From positions 62,001 to 126,000 of the forward strand of contig CASFRV010000002.1 in NCBI GenBank assembly GCA_949297215.1: a stretch of DNA of 64,000 nucleotides, given 5' to 3'. Shown piece by piece: positions 1-8,827 of this stretch. A program made the position numbers and the translations under genes. The DNA is from an uncultured Bacteroidales bacterium (lineage in GTDB: Bacteria > Bacteroidota > Bacteroidia > Bacteroidales > Bacteroidaceae). How positions within the stretch are numbered: position 1 is the first letter of the stretch; each line of letters begins with the position of its first letter. Under the pieces are notes generated by a model that was given only the letters and a program-made list of their open reading frames with translations, was not told the origin of the DNA and did no database searches.

Positions 1-654
1 ACGATGGACGAGACCGACGCCGCAGGCAACGTGCTCGGCACGTTCTCGGCCAAAGACATCGTCGTGCGTCTGGCATACAGCTATCTGCTCTCCGACCGCT
101 GGGCCGGCGGAGCCACCTTCAAGACCGTCTACTCGCGCTACGCCGACTATTCGGCAGCCGCCATCGCCATGGACGTGGGGCTCAACTACTACGACGAAGA
201 ACGCGACCTCTCGGCCTCCGTCGCACTGCGCAATGTCGGCGCACAAGTGAATGCGTTCGACGCCGGGCGCCAGGACGTCCCCCTCGACCTGCAAGTGGGG
301 TTCACCAAGGGGCTGGCCCACATGCCCGTGCGCTTCTCGCTGACGATGACCGACCTGACGCGCTGGTCGTCAGGCTATTATTACGTGCCCGACGGCGAAA
401 GCCCCGGCTTCGGGCAGAAACTCATCAACCATTTCGTCGTGGGCGTCGACATCCTACCCACAAGCTACCTCTACCTCTCGGCAGGCTACAACGCACGCCG
501 CGCCTACGAGCTCAAGGCCGCCGGCAAAGGCCATCTGGCGGGTTTCAGCTTCGGCGGCGGCGTCAACCTCTCCCGCTTCAAGGCCGGTGTAGCCTACGCC
601 CGCTACCACGTCTCGGCAGGCTCGCTGCTCTTCAACGTGGCGGCAACGTTCTAA
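1..654 (+). CDS. porQ: PorQ-like type IX secretion outer-membrane protein, C-terminal part
   Basis: The reading frame is open from the first base, so the N-terminus lies outside the window; about 217 residues remain of a family usually near 330. The visible part is a run of alternating amphipathic strands rich in aromatic and glycine residues, ending in phenylalanine, as expected for an outer-membrane beta-barrel. PorQ belongs to the type IX secretion apparatus that exports proteins with a conserved C-terminal domain. I make the call mainly from context: porQ directly upstream of cmk and ispH is a familiar Bacteroidales order, and a protein with a type IX-like tail follows at 2559. A different PorV- or FadL-like barrel is possible. 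Confidence 0.7.
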   Translation, partial: TMDETDAAGNVLGTFSAKDIVVRLAYSYLLSDRWAGGATFKTVYSRYADYSAAAIAMDVGLNYYDEERDLSASVALRNVGAQVNAFDAGRQDVPLDLQVGFTKGLAHMPVRFSLTMTDLTRWSSGYYYVPDGESPGFGQKLINHFVVGVDILPTSYLYLSAGYNARRAYELKAAGKGHLAGFSFGGGVNLSRFKAGVAYARYHVSAGSLLFNVAATF

Positions 655-695
655 CAATTGACAATGGACAATTGAGAATTGACAATTGACAATGG
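654..695. repeat. CAATTG-type short repeat between porQ and cmk
   Basis: A run of degenerate ACAATTG and ACAATGG units fills the gap after porQ. The same kind of run occurs at 803-876, 15335-15402 and 31998-32058. The units are near-palindromic and AT-rich in a GC-rich genome. I see no coding potential. Confidence 0.75.
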
Positions 696-718
696 GAATT
701 TAACTAACAACAAAAGCA

Positions 719-1561
719 ATGAACAGACCATCAGACATACACACCACACCGACGGCCGCAGGTGAGCCGACAGACAACGCACGCGAAACGCAGCCGCAGG
801 GCAATTGTCAATTATCAATTGTCAATTGTCAATTGTCAAACGATTGTCCATTGTCAATTGTCAATTCTCAATTGAAAAGGATTATCGTGGCCATCGACGG
901 CCACTCGTCTTGCGGCAAGAGCACCATGGCCAAGGACCTGGCCCGCGCCGTGGGCTACATCTACGTCGACAGCGGCGCCATGTATCGCGCCGTCACGCTC
1001 TACGCCCTGCGCCACGGCCTCTTCAAGGACGGCCACCTGGACGAGGCGGGGCTCGAAGCCCTGCTGCCCGAGGCCCGCATCACGTTCGTGCGCGACAAGG
1101 ACACCGGCCTGCCCCACACCCTCCTGAACGGCGGGGACGTGGAAGAGACCATCCGCGGACTCGAAGTGTCGAGCCACGTGTCGCCCGTGGCCGCCCTGCC
1201 CGCCGTGCGCGCCGCCCTGACGCGCATGCAGCAGGACATGGGCCGCGAGCGGGGCATCGTCATGGACGGCCGCGACATAGGCACCGCCGTGTTTCCCGAC
1301 GCCGAACTGAAAGTGTTCGTCACGGCCTCGGCCGAGGTGCGCGCCCGGCGCCGCTACGACGAACTGCAAGCCAAGGGACAGCCCGCGGCCTTCGACGACA
1401 TACTGCGCAACGTGCGCGAGCGCGACTACATCGACTCGCACCGCGCCGTAGCCCCCCTGCGCCAAGCCCCCGACGCCCTCCTGCTCGACAACAGCCACCT
1501 GACCATCGACGAGCAGCGCACCTGGCTCCTCGAACGCTTCAAGGAAAAAACGAAACAATGA
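719..1561 (+). CDS. cmk: Cytidylate kinase
   Basis: Phosphorylates CMP and dCMP with ATP in pyrimidine nucleotide metabolism in the cytoplasm. The P-loop [13 protein letters not shown] and the following [16 protein letters not shown] and [14 protein letters not shown] motifs are typical. Starting at the ATG at 719 gives 280 residues, about 50 more than usual. The extra N-terminus ([12 protein letters not shown] and similar) is simply a translation of the CAATTG repeat at 803-876. A TTG codon at 872 would give the normal start [10 protein letters not shown], so 872 may be the true start. The stop overlaps the ispH start (ATGA), which suggests translational coupling. Confidence 0.93.
   Translation: MNRPSDIHTTPTAAGEPTDNARETQPQGNCQLSIVNCQLSNDCPLSIVNSQLKRIIVAIDGHSSCGKSTMAKDLARAVGYIYVDSGAMYRAVTLYALRHGLFKDGHLDEAGLEALLPEARITFVRDKDTGLPHTLLNGGDVEETIRGLEVSSHVSPVAALPAVRAALTRMQQDMGRERGIVMDGRDIGTAVFPDAELKVFVTASAEVRARRRYDELQAKGQPAAFDDILRNVRERDYIDSHRAVAPLRQAPDALLLDNSHLTIDEQRTWLLERFKEKTKQ
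803..876. repeat. CAATTG-type repeat running into the cmk start
   Basis: Tandem degenerate CAATTGTCAATT units end exactly at the TTG codon (872) that would give cmk its family-typical N-terminus. If cmk starts at 719, the repeat is translated as a low-complexity N-terminal extension. Confidence 0.75.
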
Positions 1562-2418
1562 CAATCGAAATAGACGAAGGCTCGGGCTTCTGCTTCGGCG
1601 TGACCACGGCCATCGGCAAGGCCGAGGAAGAGCTCTCGCGCCACGGCAGCCTCTACTGCCTGGGCGACATCGTACACAACGGCCGCGAGTGTGACCGTCT
1701 GCGCCGGCTGGGGCTCGTCACGATCGACCACGCCGCGCTTGCCACGCTGCCTGCCGGCTCGCGCGTGCTGCTGCGTGCCCACGGCGAGCCGCCCGCCACC
1801 TACGAACTGGCCGCCCGCCGCGGCATCGAGCTCATCGACGCCACGTGCCCCGTCGTACTGGGCCTGCAACGGCGCATCCGCCAGGTACACGAGGCACGCC
1901 CCGACGCCCAGATAGCCATCTACGGCAAGCCCGGCCACGCCGAGGTGCTCGGCCTCGTAGGCCAGACCGACGGGCGCGCCGTCGTCATCGAAACGCCCGA
2001 CCAGGCCGCCGAACGCCTGGACCCGCGGCGCGACGTCTATCTCTTCTCGCAAACCACCAAACCCCTCGAAGGCTTCAGCCACGTCGTGGCCCGCCTGGCC
2101 GTCCACGTGGAGCCCCCCGCCCGCTTCCGCTCGTTCGACACCATCTGCCGCCAGGTGGCCAACCGCCTGCCCCACATCCGTCGCTTCGCCGCCCGCCACG
2201 ACGTCGTCATCTTCGTGTGCGGCCGCAAGAGTTCCAACGGCCGCGTGCTCTTTGAGGCCGGCCGCGACGTCAACCCCCGCACGCACCTCGTCGAAAGCCC
2301 GGCCGACCTCAGCCCCGCCTGGTTCGACGGCGCACGCAGCGTGGGCATCTGCGGAGCCACCTCCACGCCCAAATGGCTCATGGAGCAATGCCGCGACGCC
2401 CTGCGCCGCATGGCCTGA
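1558..2418 (+). CDS. ispH: 4-hydroxy-3-methylbut-2-enyl diphosphate reductase
   Basis: Last step of the MEP isoprenoid pathway: an iron-sulfur enzyme reducing HMBPP to IPP and DMAPP. The 286-residue length fits the family. The three cluster-ligand cysteines are at C12 (GFCFGV), C97 (DATCPVV) and C197 (DTICRQ). Histidines H40 (DIVHN), H75 (RAHGE) and H127 (PGHAEV) match the substrate-binding set. The ATG at 1558 overlaps the cmk stop by four bases. A longer open frame reaches back to 805, but that part lies antiparallel in sense to nothing and simply shadows cmk in another frame, so it is not included. Confidence 0.95.
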   Translation: MTIEIDEGSGFCFGVTTAIGKAEEELSRHGSLYCLGDIVHNGRECDRLRRLGLVTIDHAALATLPAGSRVLLRAHGEPPATYELAARRGIELIDATCPVVLGLQRRIRQVHEARPDAQIAIYGKPGHAEVLGLVGQTDGRAVVIETPDQAAERLDPRRDVYLFSQTTKPLEGFSHVVARLAVHVEPPARFRSFDTICRQVANRLPHIRRFAARHDVVIFVCGRKSSNGRVLFEAGRDVNPRTHLVESPADLSPAWFDGARSVGICGATSTPKWLMEQCRDALRRMA

Positions 2419-2519
2419 CGCCACGGCCGGGGGCAGGGAAGGGCTCCCACGGTTTTCCCCTCCTGCGCCATTTTTCATCTTTTCGTCCGCTTCCATACGG
2501 ACTTATCTCCGAAATTTTG

Positions 2520-2527
2520 TATCTTTG
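2520..2527 (+). promoter_or_regulatory. Bacteroidetes -7 box TATCTTTG upstream of the sialidase
   Basis: TATCTTTG matches the Bacteroidetes sigma-ABfr -7 consensus TAnnTTTG and lies 31 bases before the sialidase ATG. A clear -33 TTTG box is not obvious. Confidence 0.6.
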
Positions 2528-2558
2528 AGGCGTCTAAAACTCTAAAAACACAGACGCC

Positions 2559-5500
2559 ATGAAAAAGTTTTACCTATGTCTGCTGGCCACCCTGCTCGCG
2601 GCTGTCACGGCATGGGCCGACGAGCCCTTCCGCCGCCACCGCTACGACGGGTTCAAGGCCCTCGCTGTGGACGAAGAGAGCATCGTCTTCGTGGGCAACA
2701 GCATCACCAACATGCACGAATGGTGGGAAGCCTTCGACAACCCCGCCATACTGAACCGCGGCACGTCGGGCGCCGTGTCGGACGAAATGCTCGACAACCT
2801 GGAAAGCGTTCTGGCCGGGCGCCCCGCCAAAATTTTCCTCATGATCGGTACCAACGACCTGGGCACGGCCGGCCTCAACACGGCCGCCCACGTGGCCCGC
2901 AACGTGCGCGCCGCGCTCGCACGCTGCCACCGCCAGTCGCCCGCCACGCAAGTCTACGTGCAGAGCATCCTGCCCAGCCGTCAGCGCAACCTGGCTCTGC
3001 AAATTGAAACCAACGACAGCTTGAAGAAAATATGCGCCGAAACGGGAGCCACGTACGTCGACCTGTGGGACGACCTGCAGAGCCTCTCAACCGACAACAG
3101 CCACACGCTGGACGGCCTGCACCTCACCGCCACGGGCTACCGCATCTGGTGCAACAAGATTGCCGCGCTCGTGGGCTCGGAGTGCGTCTACCCGCCCACC
3201 GCCACCAACAACGCCTGCGGCCTGGGCGGCTCGAACGGCATGCGTGCCACGAGCTTTGCCATGCTGCCCGTCAGGGACGGCGACATCCTGCTCATCGGCG
3301 ACGAAATGATACACGGAGGCGAATGGCACGAGCTGCTCCACTCGCCACGCGTGAAGAGCCGCGGCACTGGCTGGGGACGCCCCGGCGCCGACATAGCCAC
3401 CCTGCGCGCCATGCTGCCCGCCATCTTCGGGGGACGGGCCGACAACGGCCGGCCCGCCAAGGTGTTTCTCTACGCCGGCACAAGCGAGATAGCCTGCACC
3501 GACGCCGACCCCGCCGCCACCCTCACGGCCTACCGCCGGCTGGTGGACGACGTGCGCAGCCAGGCCCCCGACGCCGAGATATACCTGATGGCCCTGCTCC
3601 CCACCACCAACGCTGCCACAAACGAAGGGCGCATAGCCCCCTTTAACCAACAGCTCGAACAGCTGGCGGCCGAAACGGAGGGCGTGGAATACGTCGACAT
3701 CTACACGCCCCTGCTCGATGGCGGCGTGGCTGCCACCGACTTTTTCGACGGCAACTATCTGCGCGGCCTGGGCTACGCCCGCCTGTCTGAACTGCTCGCT
3801 CCCTGCATGGGTGAGGGCGTGACGCCGACAACCACAAACGAAGCACGCGAGCGCATAGCCAACGTGGAAGCCCGCAGCGCCCTGGCCCGGCAGCTCACCA
3901 CCGCCGGGCAGCTCACGTTTGGCGAGGGCACAGGCGCCTATCCCGCATCGGCCGCCACCGACGTGCTTGCGGCCACAGACGAAGCCTATGCCCTGCTGGC
4001 ATCGGCAGCCCCCAGCACCGAGGCCCTCGCCACACAGGCAGAAAGCTTCGCACAGCTGCTGGCCGGGCTGCTGCCAAAAATAAACATGCCGGCTGCCTCG
4101 GCCGACGGGGACGAACACTGGTACCAGCTGTACACCCCGAAACGCGACAACCGCTACCTCACGGCCAACGGCGCCGCCACGGCTCTCACGGGCGAGACGA
4201 ACAAAGGCTACGCCCGCAGCATGTGGAAGTTTGTGGAACGCACGGACGGCACGTTCGACATCGTATGCCGCGCCGACGGCTCGTTTCTGAACCCCGCGGC
4301 AGCCTTCAACACCGCCCTGACCGCCACCGCCACACCACCCTCGGCGGGCTGGACCCTCAGCCACTCGAACACGCCGGGCCTCTACATCATCCACGCCGGG
4401 ACCGTCCAGCTCAACCAGACGCAAAGCAACATGGGCTACAAGGTGTATAACTACAGCAGCCGACAAGATGGCACCGACCGCGACGACGCCGGCTGCCAGT
4501 ATGCCATCGTCCCGGCCGGGACGGTCGTCGAAGAGCCCTCGGCCGACCCCATCCTGACGCTGCGCGACATCACGCTGGACGGCACGCAACCCTACCGCAT
4601 CGACGCCACGGCAGCAGCCAAGGTGTTCGAGCACGGCTCGGGCACGGTGGCCATCGACTTCACCCCCGAGGCCACGTCGGCCGCAGCCTGCGCCCTGATG
4701 GCAGCCTCCAACAGCGGGGGCAACGACTATTTTGCCGTCGTCACGCGCGAGACCAATAAATATGGTGTGCAATATGTGGGCGACAACGGACTGGAAGGCT
4801 GGTACACCCAAGCCGGGAAGGACTTTACGAAACGCTCGCAGATGGTCATCACGATGGACGGCGACGCACAGGCCTATGCCTACTACATGAACGGAAAGGC
4901 CGACCGCACCGTCTCGGGCATGGGCGCATATGGCTTTCGCATCTTTGGCAACGTGCCCGGGAAAGACCTGCTGACGCTGGGCGGCGTCGTAACGACGGCC
5001 GGCGAGAACCGCTACCCCTTTGCAGGCACCATCCACTCCGTACGCTTTTGGAACCGCGTGCTGACGAGCGAGGAAATCAGCAACCTGAGCTACGAGGAAA
5101 CGCCGGCCGGCGACAGCCCCGTGGACGCTACAACCATCGAGGACGGAACGTTTGCAGCCAACACGCGGTGGTACACGCTGCAAGGCGGCGGCGACGCCCT
5201 TTATCTCTCGGCATCGGCCGAACCGGGCGCTCCCGTGCGCGCCACAGAGACGGCCACCACGCTCAGCGACGCAGACCTGTGGTGCTTCGTGGCGGCAGAC
5301 AACGGGGGATACCATATATATAATAAGGCCGCAGGCACCACCGCCATGCTAGCTGCCCCCGCAGAGGGCGAAGGCGCCGCGACGCTTGCCGACGGCAGCG
5401 ACGTCAACGCCGGGCAAACGCAATGGCAACTCACGGCGGCCCCGGGAGAAAACGACACAACAGCCTTCGTAATGCACCCGGTCGGAGCCACCGACGCACA

Positions 5501-7967
5501 GCTGACAGCCAAGGACGGCTGCGCCATGCTGACAAAGAGCGACGGCTCTGCAACAGAACGCATGCTCGTACGCTTTGGCAAGCAGACATACCGCATCGGT
5601 ATGACAACGGGACGCTTCACCTCGGGCAACAAGAACAACACTTGGTTTAAAACGTGGCAAAGCACAGCCACGGCTCCCGGCCTGACCCTCGACGCTGGCT
5701 ATAACAACATGACCACCGAGGGCGACGACATAGCCGCCTACGTGGGACTCTACGCCCCGCAAACCTATACGCTCAGGACCGACAAGGCATACACCATCGA
5801 AGCTTTCGAGTTCGACTTCGCCAACCACGCCGGCAGCACCTCGCCCGTCAGCATCAGCACGGACGACCAGCAAATGACCTCGGGCACGGCGCAGCAACAC
5901 TTCGCCGCCCGGGGCGACGGCAACGCGACAGCCACGTTTACGCTCGACGGCGACAACAAAGGCATCGTACTGAGCCACTTTGACGTGACCATTGCCCGCT
6001 CGCTGCGCGAGCCTGAACCACAGACAGAGGTGTTCACCACGCTCACCGACGCCGACATCCCCTACCGCATCCCGGCCATCGCCACTACGAACGAAGGCCA
6101 CCTCGTGGCCGTGGCCGACTATCGCCACTCGCGCACCGACATTGGCTTTGCAGGGTCGGCCGACGGACGCATCGACCTGCACGCCCGCATCAGCCGCGAC
6201 GGCGGAGCCACCTGGGACGGGACGACAACCATCGTGGAAGGGCTGGGCGCAAGCTCGCCCGACGCCTTCCACACGGGCTTTGGCGACCCCTGCATCGTGG
6301 CCGACCGTGAAACGAACCGCGTGCTCGTACTGAGCTGCGCAGGCAACGTGAGCTTCCCCGGCGGTACGCGGGAGCACCACCAAGGCATTGCCCGCTTTGA
6401 GAGCTTGGACGGAGGCCTGACGTGGAGCGAACCGACCGATCTGGCGGAAAGCATCTACCAACAGTTCGACCAGTCGGCCCGCGGCCCGGTGAAAGCCATG
6501 TTCATCGGTTCGGGAAAGATCCATCAGAGCCGATACACGAAAGTGGGCGACACGTACCGCCTCTATTGCGCCGTGCTCGTGCGCGACGCCGAGGGAACCT
6601 ACTGCAACTACGTTCTCTTCTCGGACGACTTCGGCCAGACATGGAGCATCTTGGGCGGAGCCGACGTGCCTGCCATTCCATCGGGCGCAGACGAACCGAA
6701 AACGGAGGAACTGCCCGACGGCAGCATCGTCATCAGCAGTCGGTGCACGGGCGGACGGCAATACAACATCTTTACCTTCACCGACAGCCGCCGCGCCGAA
6801 GGCAGCTGGGGACAGGCCGCCACGTCGGGCGCTGCCACGGATGGCGTCGTAGCCGCGTCGAACTCGTGCAACGGCGAGATACTCATCGTGCCTGCCCGCC
6901 GCCGGGCTGACGGAGAAGAAGTGTACCTTGCATTGCAGTCGCTGCCTTTCGGACCGGGTCGCGCCAACGTAGGCATCTACTACAAGGAGCTTTCCTCCCT
7001 GGCCGACTTTGAAACACCCGCCCGGCTCGCTGCCGACTGGGACGGACGCCACCAGGCCACCGACCTGCCCTCGGCCTATTCCACCATGACGCTGCAAGCC
7101 GACCACAGCATCGGCTTCCTCTACGAAGAGGAGACGCACACCACCACTGCGGGCGGAGGCTACACCATCGTCTATAAAAACTACACCGTTGAGCAGCTCA
7201 CCGACAGCGCCTACACCTATGCACCCGACCTGGACGCCGCCCACTGGCTGGCAAGCTGCGGCCGGCAGCGCATTGAGGGCTTGGAAGCGCTTACGGGCGA
7301 ATACGTCGGCATGCTTGACCCGAAAACGCTGCCCGACTTCTCCGAAATGCTGGCAGCGCTCGAAGCCAACCCGACGGCCGGGAGCTATGAAGCTCTGAAC
7401 AAGGCCATTCTCGCGGCGCCACGCATCACGCTCAAAGACCAAGGCGTCTACACCCTGCGCAGCCTGCTCTACCCCACCCTCCTGCTCTCGCCCACCGAGG
7501 ACGGTAGCGCCTTCTGCGGCGTCGAAGAGGAAGGCGCGGGACAGCAGTTCACCTTCGTGCAAGACGAAACGGGCGGCTGGCGCCTGCACAACAAGGAAAG
7601 CGACAAATGGGTAGGCCCCACGGTGAAAATATACGCGCACATCGCCACTGCCACGGAAGATGGCGCAGGAACGTACGATGTCAGTTCCACGACAACGGGC
7701 ATCAGCGTATTGAGCTGCCGCGAAGCAGCCGACGCAGGGCATCCCGCCCTTCATCTTTCGCAAGAAAACTTTCTGGTGTCGTGGCTCACGGGGTCAGAAG
7801 GCTCTGGCTGGCAGATAAAGGCCGTGAAAGGCACAACGGGAGCAGCCGGCCTCGTCGAGACCGACACCACCGACAAAGCGAAAGCCGTCTACGACCTGCA
7901 AGGGCGACGCGTGGCGCAACCCACCCACGGCATATATATCATAGGAGGACGGAAAGTGGTGTTCTGA
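2559..7967 (+). CDS. Secreted multidomain sialidase with two SGNH-esterase-like domains
   Basis: An 1802-residue exported protein. Residues 1-20 form a signal peptide (ending TAWA). Residues about 40-215 are an SGNH hydrolase: S48 in VGNSIT, GTNDLG, and D185/H188 in DGLHLTATGY. Residues about 235-430 resemble a second SGNH domain with lost catalytic residues (IGDEMI, GTSEIA, DGNYL). Ricin- or carbohydrate-binding-like segments and a LamG-like domain (about 670-850, TIHSVRFWNRVL) follow. The sialidase domain begins near residue 1169 with YRIP and has Asp boxes SRDGGATW (about 1212), SLDGGLTW (about 1282) and SDDFGQTW (about 1355). The end, VYDLQGRRV then GIYIIGGRKV, resembles a type IX sorting tail. 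It probably removes sialic acid from host glycans; the first SGNH domain could remove O-acetyl groups. Confidence 0.88.
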   Translation: MKKFYLCLLATLLAAVTAWADEPFRRHRYDGFKALAVDEESIVFVGNSITNMHEWWEAFDNPAILNRGTSGAVSDEMLDNLESVLAGRPAKIFLMIGTNDLGTAGLNTAAHVARNVRAALARCHRQSPATQVYVQSILPSRQRNLALQIETNDSLKKICAETGATYVDLWDDLQSLSTDNSHTLDGLHLTATGYRIWCNKIAALVGSECVYPPTATNNACGLGGSNGMRATSFAMLPVRDGDILLIGDEMIHGGEWHELLHSPRVKSRGTGWGRPGADIATLRAMLPAIFGGRADNGRPAKVFLYAGTSEIACTDADPAATLTAYRRLVDDVRSQAPDAEIYLMALLPTTNAATNEGRIAPFNQQLEQLAAETEGVEYVDIYTPLLDGGVAATDFFDGNYLRGLGYARLSELLAPCMGEGVTPTTTNEARERIANVEARSALARQLTTAGQLTFGEGTGAYPASAATDVLAATDEAYALLASAAPSTEALATQAESFAQLLAGLLPKINMPAASADGDEHWYQLYTPKRDNRYLTANGAATALTGETNKGYARSMWKFVERTDGTFDIVCRADGSFLNPAAAFNTALTATATPPSAGWTLSHSNTPGLYIIHAGTVQLNQTQSNMGYKVYNYSSRQDGTDRDDAGCQYAIVPAGTVVEEPSADPILTLRDITLDGTQPYRIDATAAAKVFEHGSGTVAIDFTPEATSAAACALMAASNSGGNDYFAVVTRETNKYGVQYVGDNGLEGWYTQAGKDFTKRSQMVITMDGDAQAYAYYMNGKADRTVSGMGAYGFRIFGNVPGKDLLTLGGVVTTAGENRYPFAGTIHSVRFWNRVLTSEEISNLSYEETPAGDSPVDATTIEDGTFAANTRWYTLQGGGDALYLSASAEPGAPVRATETATTLSDADLWCFVAADNGGYHIYNKAAGTTAMLAAPAEGEGAATLADGSDVNAGQTQWQLTAAPGENDTTAFVMHPVGATDAQLTAKDGCAMLTKSDGSATERMLVRFGKQTYRIGMTTGRFTSGNKNNTWFKTWQSTATAPGLTLDAGYNNMTTEGDDIAAYVGLYAPQTYTLRTDKAYTIEAFEFDFANHAGSTSPVSISTDDQQMTSGTAQQHFAARGDGNATATFTLDGDNKGIVLSHFDVTIARSLREPEPQTEVFTTLTDADIPYRIPAIATTNEGHLVAVADYRHSRTDIGFAGSADGRIDLHARISRDGGATWDGTTTIVEGLGASSPDAFHTGFGDPCIVADRETNRVLVLSCAGNVSFPGGTREHHQGIARFESLDGGLTWSEPTDLAESIYQQFDQSARGPVKAMFIGSGKIHQSRYTKVGDTYRLYCAVLVRDAEGTYCNYVLFSDDFGQTWSILGGADVPAIPSGADEPKTEELPDGSIVISSRCTGGRQYNIFTFTDSRRAEGSWGQAATSGAATDGVVAASNSCNGEILIVPARRRADGEEVYLALQSLPFGPGRANVGIYYKELSSLADFETPARLAADWDGRHQATDLPSAYSTMTLQADHSIGFLYEEETHTTTAGGGYTIVYKNYTVEQLTDSAYTYAPDLDAAHWLASCGRQRIEGLEALTGEYVGMLDPKTLPDFSEMLAALEANPTAGSYEALNKAILAAPRITLKDQGVYTLRSLLYPTLLLSPTEDGSAFCGVEEEGAGQQFTFVQDETGGWRLHNKESDKWVGPTVKIYAHIATATEDGAGTYDVSSTTTGISVLSCREAADAGHPALHLSQENFLVSWLTGSEGSGWQIKAVKGTTGAAGLVETDTTDKAKAVYDLQGRRVAQPTHGIYIIGGRKVVF

Positions 7968-8009
7968 CCACCCGGCCGGCTCTCTGAGCACCGGGCTTCA
8001 TCAACAACC

Positions 8010-8062
8010 GAGGCGGCGGGCCTTCTGCGGAAGCAATTCCACGGGGCGCGCCGCCTCTCTTT
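8010..8062 (+). terminator. Rho-independent-like terminator after the sialidase
   Basis: GAGGCGGCG at 8010-8018 pairs with CGCCGCCTC at 8049-8057, followed by TCTTT. It sits about 40 bases after the sialidase stop. Confidence 0.5.
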
Positions 8063-8131
8063 AAATGAGCTCTTCCACATATCTGCCAACGTTTTAGGCC
8101 GACGCGGCCGCGCGGGGCCGGAAAAAAGTAG

Positions 8132-8139
8132 TAACTTTG
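8132..8139 (+). promoter_or_regulatory. -7 box TAACTTTG upstream of the IMP cyclohydrolase
   Basis: A perfect TAnnTTTG match 38 bases before the ATG at 8177. It may also serve the downstream mre operon, since the gap to mreB is only 45 bases. Confidence 0.65.
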
Positions 8140-8176
8140 CGCGCAAAACGTTTTTAGCCACAAAAGAAGAAAAGAC

Positions 8177-8782
8177 ATGTCTATGGCAAAGAAAATCAAG
8201 ACGGCGCTCATCTCCGTCTATCACAAGGATGGGCTGGGCGAACTGCTCTCCAAACTGCACGCCGAGGGCGTGACGCTCATTTCGACGGGCGGCACCGCTG
8301 AATTTATCGAATCGCAAGGCTACCCCTGCCGCAAGGTGGAGGAGCTGACGACCTATCCCTCCATTTTGGGCGGCCGCGTCAAAACGCTGCACCCGAAGGT
8401 GTTCGGTGGCATCCTGGCCCGCCGCGACGTAGAGACCGACCGCAACGAGATGGAACGCTACGGCATCGGGCCCATCGACCTGGTCATCGTGGACCTCTAT
8501 CCCTTCGAGGACACCGTGGCTGCCGGCGCCCCTGAGGCCGACATCATTGAAAAAATAGACATCGGCGGCATATCGCTCATCCGTGCCGCGGCCAAAAACT
8601 TTAAGGACGTGGTCATCGTGCCCTCAAAGGCTGAATACAGCATCCTCCGCGACTTGTTGGAGAAGCACGGCGCCGCAACGGAGCTCGAAGAGCGCCGCAT
8701 ACTGGCCACGCGGGCTTTTGGCGTGAGCAGCCACTACGACACGGCCATCCACCGGTACTTCACCGACAGCAGCGCGCAATAA
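8177..8782 (+). CDS. purH: Stand-alone IMP cyclohydrolase domain (N-terminal half of PurH)
   Basis: Closes FAICAR to IMP in the last step of de novo purine synthesis. The 201 residues match only the MGS-like N-terminal domain of bifunctional PurH: TALISVYHK, ISTGGTAEFIE, GGRVKTLHPKVFGGILARR, IDLVIVDLYPFE and KIDIGGISLIRAAAKN. The AICAR transformylase domain, about 300 residues in the usual enzyme, is missing. The frame ends cleanly just after the cyclohydrolase fold, and mreB begins 45 bases later with no transformylase remnant between. The ATG at 8183 is an equally good start. A separate transformylase gene must exist elsewhere if the pathway is complete. Confidence 0.85.
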   Translation: MSMAKKIKTALISVYHKDGLGELLSKLHAEGVTLISTGGTAEFIESQGYPCRKVEELTTYPSILGGRVKTLHPKVFGGILARRDVETDRNEMERYGIGPIDLVIVDLYPFEDTVAAGAPEADIIEKIDIGGISLIRAAAKNFKDVVIVPSKAEYSILRDLLEKHGAATELEERRILATRAFGVSSHYDTAIHRYFTDSSAQ

Positions 8783-8827
8783 AACTCTCCCAACAACGCA
8801 TATCCAAATAACAGCATCGGAGCAACT

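Noticed and set aside
654..876. CAATTG runs as a possible CRISPR array
   Set aside because: Units are 7-12 bases, contiguous and degenerate, with no spacers of constant length and no cas genes.
805..1557. N-terminal extension of ispH as a 537-residue fusion
   Set aside because: The extra part is Arg/Pro-rich out-of-frame translation of cmk; IspH has its complete N-terminus at 1558.
3087..5315. Long reverse-strand open frames through the sialidase and other genes (for example 16353-18944, 25449-27239, 26912-29164)
   Set aside because: They mirror high-GC coding regions in the opposite frame, have no recognisable motifs or start context, and overlap well-supported genes.
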